Source: Deltaproteobacteria bacterium (GTDB lineage Bacteria > SAR324 > NAC60-12). Taken from it: a stretch of DNA of 7,042 nt. Made by a program: the position numbers and the translations under genes. The notes under the pieces are model-generated. The model was given only the letters and a program-made list of their open reading frames with translations. It was not told where the DNA came from and made no database searches. This document shows positions 1-5,629 of this stretch, piece after piece; position 1 is the stretch's first letter, and each line of letters starts with the position of its first letter. Location of the stretch: the NCBI GenBank assembly GCA_003541985.1, contig DPLM01000071.1, forward strand, positions 3,232 to 10,273, read 5' to 3'.

Positions 1-727
1 CACCAGAAACCTCAAAAGCCACATCAAATTCATTAAGGAATTCAGGAGATGGTGCAGCTGATGGCTGAACACAAATTGTTTGATCAGCACCAACTTTTCT
101 GGCAATTGCTAATGGTTCTTCCAGTACATCGACTGTAGTGACTTGTTCTGCTCCATCCAGCTTAGCTGCAAGCAAGACCATGCATCCGATCGTTCCAGAA
201 CCACTGATTAGGACTTTCTTTCCACACAAGTTGCTTGCCCTATTGACTGCATGAAGCCCTACGGAGAGTGGTTCTGATAATGCCAGTTCTTCAAGAGAAA
301 CCTGGTTCAAAGTAGGAATACACTGCTTTGCTGAAATTAAAAAATACTCCCGAAACATCCCTTGTGCATGAGGAAAAACACTTGCGCTTCCAAGAAAAAA
401 CATACTGTCACACAAATTTTCACGCCCTTCCCGACATCGAGAACATTTTCCACAAGGATGAGAGGGATTAACCGCAACTTGTTGTCCATCTTCAAGATCT
501 GTGACATTGGAGCCCAAGGCGGCAATCACTCCGGAAGCTTCATGACCTGGGATCAATGGCTCTCGAATTTTGAATTTCCCGATCTGTCCATGTCTGTAAT
601 AGTGCATGTCGGAGCCACAAATTCCTGCAGCTCCAATCTTTACCAATGCCTGACCCGGTCCAGGTTGGGGACAAGAAACATTCTCAATTCTCAGGTCTTC
701 TGCTCCATGAATACTACATTGCAGCAC
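1..727 (-). CDS. idnD: L-idonate 5-dehydrogenase-like Zn-dependent alcohol dehydrogenase (3' end outside window)
   Basis: This is the first 242 codons of a medium-chain, zinc-dependent dehydrogenase; the frame is open to the left edge. IdnD oxidises L-idonate to 5-keto-D-gluconate with NAD(P) in the cytoplasm. Visible features are the catalytic-zinc Cys37 in ICGSD and His62-Glu63 in PGHEA. The structural-zinc cysteines are 92, 95, 98 and 106 (C-x2-C-x2-C-x7-C). The nucleotide-binding GSGTIG is at 176-181, and an acidic Asp200 at the end of the second strand suggests NAD preference. The segments NPSHPCGKC and FFLGSASVFPH closely resemble E. coli IdnD as I remember it, more than RspB or threonine dehydrogenase. 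The start is GTG at 727, four bases after a perfect AGGAGG; an in-frame TAA at 757-755 excludes most upstream starts. The stop ends a decayed TRAP permease remnant, the usual kind of partner for this gene. The family is secure, but the exact sugar acid (idonate, gulonate or another) is not. Confidence 0.85.
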   Translation of the reverse strand, partial: MLQCSIHGAEDLRIENVSCPQPGPGQALVKIGAAGICGSDMHYYRHGQIGKFKIREPLIPGHEASGVIAALGSNVTDLEDGQQVAVNPSHPCGKCSRCREGRENLCDSMFFLGSASVFPHAQGMFREYFLISAKQCIPTLNQVSLEELALSEPLSVGLHAVNRASNLCGKKVLISGSGTIGCMVLLAAKLDGAEQVTTVDVLEEPLAIARKVGADQTICVQPSAAPSPEFLNEFDVAFEVSG

Positions 728-731
728 GGGT

Positions 732-737
732 CCTCCT
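732..737 (-). promoter_or_regulatory. Shine-Dalgarno of the idnD-like gene
   Basis: A perfect AGGAGG on the minus strand ends four bases before the GTG codon at 727. It decides the start, because no ATG lies in frame between it and the upstream TAA. Confidence 0.75.
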
Positions 738-754
738 AAAGTTGATCTGTCAAT

Positions 755-980
755 TTATCTGTAAAGCATCGTTGTTAGCCATAGCACTTTTTCAGGGACA
801 CACGTTATTATCAACAGGGCACCGATTAGCGTTAAGAACTAAGGCAGCGAGGTCTGAACAGCTTCCTCAAAGGTTTGGTTAAAAATCTTGGCCATGATTT
901 AGAGAACCATGCCGAATGGTGGAGTCAACAAGCCAATCATCAGGTTGAGAACCATCACCTAACCCAATGAAGCAGTCAAT
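755..980 (-). pseudogene. Decayed C-terminal remnant of a TRAP transporter large permease (DctM family)
   Basis: The minus strand from 958 reads VMVLNLMIGLLTPPFGMVL, then an in-frame TAA (901-899), then IMAKIFNQTFEEAVQTSLP, then TAG (841-839). It continues FLTLIGALLIITCVPEKVLWL and closes with TAA at 757-755. The first stretch is the signature near the C-terminus of DctM/SiaM-type TRAP permeases (LNLMIGLLTPP-GMVL). The later pieces match the order of the end of that family: a cytoplasmic loop, then the last membrane helix and a final W-L. All three pieces stay in one frame. A fainter match (IDCFIGL, 980-960) lies before it after a one-base shift. Roughly the last 75 of about 430 residues survive. 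No homology is seen beyond about 980, where the rest of dctM and the usual dctP and dctQ genes are missing. In relatives such permeases import sugar acids and sit beside idnD-like genes. The identification is from remembered family motifs, not a search. Confidence 0.8.
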
Positions 981-1011
981 ATGCGTTCATGCACTCAGAA
1001 AAAAGAGTGAC

Positions 1012-1020
1012 TGATATATT
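1012..1020 (+). promoter_or_regulatory. Extended -10 promoter candidate for the mannonate dehydratase gene
   Basis: TGATATATT fits the extended -10 pattern (TGn followed by TATATT, 5 of 6 to consensus), which can work without a good -35; none is visible at 16-18 bases. Transcription would start near 1026-1028, inside the palindrome at 1023-1043, leaving a leader of about 70 bases. On the opposite strand, TTGACT (1040-1035) and TATATC (1018-1013), spaced by 16 bases, could form a promoter firing toward the idnD-like gene. These are inferences from consensus only. Confidence 0.4.
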
Positions 1021-1022
1021 AG

Positions 1023-1043
1023 TGATTGACTTAAAGTCAATCA
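1023..1043. promoter_or_regulatory. 21-bp perfect palindrome, probable operator
   Basis: Ten-base arms (TGATTGACTT and its exact reverse complement AAGTCAATCA) flank a single central A at 1033. The site lies between the divergent idnD-like/TRAP remnant and mannonate dehydratase genes, 53 bases before the latter's start codon. It overlaps the predicted start point of the rightward promoter and the -35 of the leftward one. An odd-centred palindrome of this size is typical of a dimeric repressor site (for example GntR-type regulators of sugar-acid genes). No regulator gene is in the window. A hairpin acting in RNA is possible, but it lacks a U-tract. Confidence 0.55.
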
Positions 1044-1083
1044 AAAACTACTGATTAAGGTGAATTTGTATCTTTCTTAAATC

Positions 1084-1090
1084 AAGGAGA
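1084..1090 (+). promoter_or_regulatory. Shine-Dalgarno of the mannonate dehydratase gene
   Basis: AAGGAGA lies five bases before the ATG at 1096 and supports that start, which also matches the N-terminus of the family (MKIT-A-V). Confidence 0.75.
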
Positions 1091-1095
1091 CGAGC

Positions 1096-2304
1096 ATGAA
1101 AATTACTGAAGCCCGTGTGATTGTTACCTGTCCAGGACGAAATTTTGTCACCCTAAAAATAGTCACAGATGAAGGAATTTATGGTCTTGGTGACGCCACA
1201 TTAAATGGACGGGAGTTGTCGGTAGTATCATACCTTGAGGACCACGTGGCTCCTTGTCTAATTGGGCGTGATCCCCAGCAAATTGAGGATATTTGGCAAT
1301 ATCTCTACCGGGGCGCTTATTGGCGCCGAGGGCCTGTGACGATGACGGCGATTGCAGCAGTTGATACTGCACTTTGGGATTTGAAAGGCAAAATTGCCGA
1401 CCTACCACTGTATCAATTGCTTGGAGGTAGAAGCCGTACAGGTGTTCTGGTATACGGACATGCTAACGGTGCAGATCTATCTTCCACGATTGACGAAGTT
1501 GGTCGTTACCGTGAGATGGGTTATAGGGCCATCCGGGCGCAATCGGGGATTCCAGGACTGGACAGCACATATGGGGTCTCGAAAGATCGAATGTTTTATG
1601 AACCAGCAGACAATAACTTACCCTCTGAAAATTTTTGGTCGACGTCCAAGTATCTCGATTTTGTTCCAAAGCTGTTTGAAAAGTTGAGAGAAAACTATGG
1701 ACCAGAGCCACACTTCTTACATGATGTCCATCATCGATTGACCCCATTAGAAGCAGCACAACTAGGAAAGATGCTCGAGCCATATCGAATGTTTTGGCTA
1801 GAAGACACTGTGCCTGCAGACAACCAAGAGGGCTTTCGGTTAATTCGCCAGCACACTACTACTCCCCTCGCAGTGGGCGAAGTATTTAACACGATTTGGG
1901 ACTGCAAAACGCTGCTGCAAGAACAGCTTGTCGACTATATCCGGACCACAGTTGTTCATGCGGGGGGCATTACCCACTTGCGAAGAATTGCTGATCTAGC
2001 CGGCCTAAATCACATTCGCACGGGTAGCCATGGTGCAACAGACTTGTCGCCTGTCTGTATGGGAGCTGCGCTACACTTTGACACTTGGGTGCCGAACTTT
2101 GGGATTCAGGAATACATGCGACACACCGAAGAGACTGATACGGTCTTTCCACATGACTACAGGTTCGAGAACGGTTTCTTATTTTGTGGTGAGAAGCCTG
2201 GACATGGAGTTGATATTGATGAAACCTTGGCCGAGAAATACCCTTATCAACGAGCGTTCCTTCCAGTCAATCGGCTTGAAGATGGGACGATGTGGAATTG
2301 GTGA
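1096..2304 (+). CDS. manD: D-mannonate dehydratase, enolase superfamily (ManD/RspA type)
   Basis: The protein dehydrates D-mannonate to 2-keto-3-deoxy-D-gluconate in the cytoplasm with Mg2+; the product feeds Entner-Doudoroff-type breakdown. It has 402 residues, the same length as I recall for the structurally studied Novosphingobium enzyme, so residue numbers can be compared directly. Metal ligands Asp210, Glu236 and Glu262 are present. The Arg147/Tyr159 pair, His212, Arg283, His312, Glu339 and the terminal Trp402 that closes the active site are also present. The capping N-terminal domain is about 1-110 and the barrel follows. Residue 314 is Ala (HGATDLSP); my recollection is that Ala here marks efficient mannonate dehydratases, whereas Pro is found in weak RspA-like ones. 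The gene is divergent from the idnD-like gene, across a palindromic site, and convergent with the erythronate dehydrogenase. It is intact, with a clear ribosome-binding site. D-gluconate dehydratase activity, known in some subgroup members, remains possible. Confidence 0.93.
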   Translation: MKITEARVIVTCPGRNFVTLKIVTDEGIYGLGDATLNGRELSVVSYLEDHVAPCLIGRDPQQIEDIWQYLYRGAYWRRGPVTMTAIAAVDTALWDLKGKIADLPLYQLLGGRSRTGVLVYGHANGADLSSTIDEVGRYREMGYRAIRAQSGIPGLDSTYGVSKDRMFYEPADNNLPSENFWSTSKYLDFVPKLFEKLRENYGPEPHFLHDVHHRLTPLEAAQLGKMLEPYRMFWLEDTVPADNQEGFRLIRQHTTTPLAVGEVFNTIWDCKTLLQEQLVDYIRTTVVHAGGITHLRRIADLAGLNHIRTGSHGATDLSPVCMGAALHFDTWVPNFGIQEYMRHTEETDTVFPHDYRFENGFLFCGEKPGHGVDIDETLAEKYPYQRAFLPVNRLEDGTMWNW

Positions 2305-2421
2305 GATGGTGCTTGCCACTTAGGAGGATCAATCTCGAAACAAGCGAATGATCTTCTGAGTGTTTTACAGCTTGACCTTGGTAATCAGAGTCAACTGGTG
2401 ATGCTGATAATTAATTGATGC

Positions 2422-3396
2422 CTAAAAAGCAGTGTCCAATTCATCTTCCATGTAAATCCTGATGATTTCATCAAAGTCTTTTTCAGCTTTAAAGCCCAGT
2501 GATCGTGCCTTCTCGGCTTCAAAAGACTCTGGCCAGCTGCAGACCAAACTCTCTATGAAATGATCTGGCTCTCGACGAATCAGGGCCACGGCATTCTTAC
2601 CTGCAGCTCGTTCCAGTGCTTCGATCTGCTCCTTAACGCTCGCACACAAACCAGGCAACGTCAGGTTACAGTCCGTACCAACTAACTCCAGTTCAATAGT
2701 GGCTGCGTGCAAGAGAAATCCTATGGCGGCTCTTGGACTAGCGTGCCAATGACGCACATCTTCTGAAACAGGCAAGACGGCTTCCTTGCCGTTTAAAGGC
2801 TCTCTAAGAATGCTAGAGAAAAAACTGGATGCTGCTTTGTTTGGCAATCCTGGCCGGATACAGATTGTGGGGAGTCTAAGTCCAATACCCTCAAGAATGC
2901 CTCGTCTGGAATAATCTGCTAACAATAACTCGCCAATGGCTTTTTGAGTTCCATAACTGCTAAGTGGAGTTCGATGATGTGTATCGGGGATTGGATTTGG
3001 AAATGGAATACCGAACACAGCAATTGTTGAAGTAAAAATCACTCGTGGGCAATAATCCCGTTGAGTCCGGATCGCTTCAAGCAAATATCGGGTACTGTCA
3101 AGGTTGATGCGATAGCCTTTTTCAAAATCAGCTTCAGCTTCTCCAGAAACGACAGCAGCCAAATGAAAGATGAAATCTGGTCTTTGTTGAATAAGTTTTT
3201 TAGCTGATCCTGGATCTCCCATATCTATTGCGTGCTCGGCGTATACCCCCTGAAATTTTGGCAGCCCTTTGGGAGTTGTGATGTCAGCGAGAGTCAGTTT
3301 GGTAATTTCTTGTTCACCAATCATTCGATCTTGAATCAGCCGCTGGGCTAATTTGCAGCCCAACATTCCGGCTCCACCAGTAATCAGTACATGCAT
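2422..3396 (-). CDS. denD: D-erythronate dehydrogenase-like NAD-dependent epimerase/SDR protein
   Basis: This is an extended short-chain dehydrogenase of 324 residues. The DenD family oxidises D-erythronate at C2 to 2-oxo-tetronate with NAD; the product is then phosphorylated by OtnK and decarboxylated by OtnC. The NAD loop is GGAGMLG (7-13), with Asp38 at the end of the second strand to hold the adenine ribose. HLAA is at 78-81, the Ser/Thr of the triad lies in TST (122-124), and Tyr148-x3-Lys152 is in SSYGTQKA. Segments HLAAVVSGEAEADFEKGYRI, SSYGTQKAIGELLLADYSRR and SSILREPLNG are close to the DenD family as I remember it, and distinguish it from GalE-type epimerases. The start is ATG at 3396 (ATG-CAT-GTA, beta strand immediately before GGAGMLG); the ribosome-binding site is weak. 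The EamA permease gene is 188 bases upstream on the same strand, so co-transcription is possible but not shown. No otnK, otnC or otnI is present, so the substrate could be another short aldonate. Confidence 0.8.
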   Translation of the reverse strand: MHVLITGGAGMLGCKLAQRLIQDRMIGEQEITKLTLADITTPKGLPKFQGVYAEHAIDMGDPGSAKKLIQQRPDFIFHLAAVVSGEAEADFEKGYRINLDSTRYLLEAIRTQRDYCPRVIFTSTIAVFGIPFPNPIPDTHHRTPLSSYGTQKAIGELLLADYSRRGILEGIGLRLPTICIRPGLPNKAASSFFSSILREPLNGKEAVLPVSEDVRHWHASPRAAIGFLLHAATIELELVGTDCNLTLPGLCASVKEQIEALERAAGKNAVALIRREPDHFIESLVCSWPESFEAEKARSLGFKAEKDFDEIIRIYMEDELDTAF

Positions 3397-3584
3397 GTCT
3401 CAAGGTTAGAAAATAGGATTGTGATCTAGTCGTGCTAAAGAAATTGAAGTCTCCCCAAAACCTTTTTATGGATAGGAAAAAACTTGATGGACTAGTAACC
3501 TTTAAGTTTGAGAAATACTGAATCGCATGTTGATCCCATAAGGACGACTAGTCAATGTATTTGTCCTAGGTCTGAAACATTTAC

Positions 3585-4460
3585 TCAAGTGTTTTTCCAT
3601 TTTTTGAAGTCGAAATTTGATGAAACCATCAAGATGCCGAAGAGAATCGTAGCACCGCCAAACCATACCTTTGGACCTGGTTCGTCTCCCCAGAAGATAA
3701 TTGCTATCAAGACAGCAAAGATGGGTGTCAGTAGGTAGTATGGAGTGATGCGACTGACAGGCTGTTGCTGTAATAGCCAGAAGTTGATCCCATGACCTAT
3801 GATCGATGAGAAAATCACCGCATGCAACACGGAGATCCAATTGATCCAAGTAGCTGATTCGATCTTTTGCCAATGATCTTGTTCCACCCAAACTGACAGT
3901 AAAAACATGGGCAATATTCCGCATAGGCCTGTCCAGGCCTGTAGTGTCATTGGGTTGATGCCTTTAAGCTTTTGCCGAACCATCAGACTGCAAACTGCCA
4001 TCACTGTGGTTGCCGCTAGCATGGTCACCATCGAATCCAACTGTTTGAAGACTACTGGATCAAAGCTCATCACAGCAAACCCTAGAAAGGCGACACCTAT
4101 GCCTAATAGGACGCTCCAATTAAGTTCTTCTTTCAGAAAAATCATAGCTAGGATAGCTGAGATCGGAATGTATGCTTGGGAAGCGAGTGCTAGAGACGCG
4201 ATATCAACAGCCAGATGAAATGCGGTCATTGCCAACCCAAAGTGCAAAATTCCCATCAAACAAGTGAGCTGCAGGAATGCTTTTCGATTCTCTTTTGGGA
4301 ATCCTCTCACAAATGGCAGTAACAACAGGACTAACCCTGCATAGCGAATACTTAATGATAGGTAGGGACCAAAATGTACGACATTCATTTTGATGGAGAG
4401 GAAACCAGAGCCCCAGGCTAGATTCACGACGACGATGGCCCACCAGTGCTTCAATAACAA
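3585..4460 (-). CDS. EamA/DMT-superfamily permease, ten membrane helices
   Basis: This is a 291-residue inner-membrane protein of the drug/metabolite transporter superfamily, made of two EamA repeats (about 5-132 and 145-281). Ten hydrophobic segments are visible, near 6-24, 33-51, 62-82, 88-109, 116-133, 144-161, 173-191, 207-229, 236-257 and 263-281. The FLKEELNW stretch after helix 4 and FWGDEPGPKVW after helix 9 are the paired family motifs. Members export amino acids such as cysteine and other small metabolites; the substrate cannot be read from the sequence. The tail is short and basic (FKKWKN). No ATG is available at the N-terminus. The frame opens after an in-frame TGA, and TTG at 4460 or TTG at 4454 must start it, since the first helix begins at once; GGAA lies just upstream. 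The gene is divergent from the hydroxyacid dehydrogenase gene. Its stop is 188 bases before the erythronate dehydrogenase, with no clear terminator between. Confidence 0.87.
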   Translation of the reverse strand: MLLKHWWAIVVVNLAWGSGFLSIKMNVVHFGPYLSLSIRYAGLVLLLLPFVRGFPKENRKAFLQLTCLMGILHFGLAMTAFHLAVDIASLALASQAYIPISAILAMIFLKEELNWSVLLGIGVAFLGFAVMSFDPVVFKQLDSMVTMLAATTVMAVCSLMVRQKLKGINPMTLQAWTGLCGILPMFLLSVWVEQDHWQKIESATWINWISVLHAVIFSSIIGHGINFWLLQQQPVSRITPYYLLTPIFAVLIAIIFWGDEPGPKVWFGGATILFGILMVSSNFDFKKWKNT

Positions 4461-4655
4461 TCTGTTCCAATTTCAAATTTGTGCTGAGTTCGTGAGGTCA
4501 ATTCGGAGTGTTTAAATTGAGGTCAAAAATAAAAAAGGGAAATTTAAGAGTTTATTGAGCTTTTCTGAGCGAATTTGACATTACACGGGAACAGTGTTTT
4601 GTTTGGTAATATATTTCATTTAATAAAAAATTAGTAAATCACTTTAGGGAACCAA
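4461..4655. promoter_or_regulatory. Divergent intergenic region with direct repeats
   Basis: These 195 bases separate the leftward EamA gene from the rightward hydroxyacid dehydrogenase gene and should hold promoters for both. TGAGGTCAA occurs twice in direct orientation (4493-4501 and 4518-4526, 25 bases start to start). TTGACA at 4575-4580 and TAATAT at 4607-4612 look like promoter elements, but 26 bases separate them, so they are not a normal pair. TAGGGA (4645-4650) is a ribosome-binding site five bases before the ATG at 4656. Confidence 0.45.
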
Positions 4656-5600
4656 ATGCCTGAAGAAATTTTAATGACAAGCCAAGCATTTATTCGTCAA
4701 GAATGTTTGGCTGATCTGGAGAGTCGATACATTGTCCACAAACTTTGGGAGGCCATTGATCGAGATGCTCTAATTCAGAGAGTCGCTCCTAACATCAGGG
4801 TTATAGTCACGGAGCACTGGGCCCCAGCAGAATTCCAGAGCAAATTTCCCAAGTTGGAATTGATTGCAAGCTTTGGGGTAGGTTATGATGGGGTCGATGT
4901 GGAAGCAGCACAAGCAAGAAAAATCGCCGTCACAAATACTCCTGGCGTTTTGGATGACGCTGTTGCGGACCTTGCGGCTGGATTATTGATTGCCGTCACA
5001 AGAGGAATGGTTGTTGGAGATCAATACGTTCGTCATGGCGAATGGCTCAAAGCAAACATGCCCTTAATGAGTCATTTGCGAGGAAGACAAGCTGGGATTC
5101 TGGGTCTGGGTCGCATCGGAATGGCTATCGCAGATCGACTGAAGGCTTTTGGCATTACAATCAACTATCATAACCGCCGCCAGCGATCAGATGTAAGCTA
5201 CAATTATTTCTCATCCTTAACGGAGATGGCCGAACAGGTGGAATTCCTCATCTTAAGTTGTGTCGGCGGGGAATCCACCAAAAAGATAGTCAATCGGGAA
5301 GTCATGGAAAAACTTGGGTCAGAAGGAGTCCTGATTAACATCTCCCGTGGATCTGTCGTCGATGAAGATGAACTTGTTGCCTGTCTCAAAGAAGGTAAGC
5401 TCGGTGGGGCAGGTCTAGATGTGTTTATCAATGAGCCAAAAGTGCCAGAAGCTCTATTCAAGATGCCCCAAGTTGTTTTGCAGCCCCATGTTGGTTCCGC
5501 AACAGTGCAAACCAGAATCGCCATGGGTCAGCTTGTTGTAGATAACGTGGATGCATACTATGCAAATAAATCTCTGCTGACAATGGTTCCTGCAATTTAA
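4656..5600 (+). CDS. D-isomer-specific 2-hydroxyacid dehydrogenase (glyoxylate/hydroxypyruvate reductase-like)
   Basis: This is a cytoplasmic oxidoreductase of 314 residues, the normal size, that interconverts a 2-oxo acid and a D-2-hydroxy acid. The split catalytic domain is about 1-98 and 285-314, around a central nucleotide-binding domain. GLGRIG is at 150-155. The catalytic triad is complete: Arg231 in SRGSVVDE, Glu260 in INEP and His278 in QPHVGSAT. The second strand of the Rossmann fold ends in YHNRR (171-175), with Asn-Arg-Arg in place of an acidic residue. This favours NADPH and hence reduction of glyoxylate, hydroxypyruvate or a keto-sugar acid. The start ATG follows TAGGGA by five bases; a second ATG at 4674 would remove the first beta strand and is unlikely. 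The aminotransferase begins 29 bases after its stop, probably on the same transcript, so the two enzymes may share a 2-oxo acid. The family is certain, the substrate unknown. Confidence 0.9.
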   Translation: MPEEILMTSQAFIRQECLADLESRYIVHKLWEAIDRDALIQRVAPNIRVIVTEHWAPAEFQSKFPKLELIASFGVGYDGVDVEAAQARKIAVTNTPGVLDDAVADLAAGLLIAVTRGMVVGDQYVRHGEWLKANMPLMSHLRGRQAGILGLGRIGMAIADRLKAFGITINYHNRRQRSDVSYNYFSSLTEMAEQVEFLILSCVGGESTKKIVNREVMEKLGSEGVLINISRGSVVDEDELVACLKEGKLGGAGLDVFINEPKVPEALFKMPQVVLQPHVGSATVQTRIAMGQLVVDNVDAYYANKSLLTMVPAI

Positions 5601-5605
5601 ATTTA

Positions 5606-5614
5606 TTGACCTCA
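5606..5614 (-). repeat. Third, inverted copy of the TGAGGTCAA element
   Basis: TTGACCTCA in the 29-base gap before the aminotransferase is the exact reverse complement of the nonamer found twice at 4493-4526. Its role is unknown; it could be a binding site or coincidence. Confidence 0.3.
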
Positions 5615-5629
5615 TTCTATTGAAGCATC

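Noticed and set aside
362..882. Two overlapping plus-strand open frames of 125 and 78 codons
   Set aside because: They lie antisense to the idnD-like gene and the TRAP permease remnant, resemble no protein I know, and lack convincing ribosome-binding sites.
2305..2421. Possible bidirectional terminator between the convergent mannonate and erythronate dehydrogenase genes, and an AGGAGG at about 2322
   Set aside because: No stable stem with a T-run is visible, and no start codon lies at a usable distance after the AGGAGG.
3397..3584. Repeated CTAG-containing words (for example GACTAGTC near 3546 and CTAGTCGT near 3427) between the permease and erythronate dehydrogenase genes
   Set aside because: They are short, irregularly spaced and in different contexts; I could not define a consistent repeat, gene remnant or terminator.
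3502..3924. Minus-strand 140-codon frame overlapping the end of the EamA permease gene
   Set aside because: It is an out-of-frame shadow of the permease gene; its translation has no membrane or domain character, while the permease frame is clearly coding.
4575..4612. TTGACA and TAATAT as a sigma-70 promoter for the hydroxyacid dehydrogenase gene
   Set aside because: The spacer is 26 bases, far from the usual 16-18, so they are reported only as unpaired elements.
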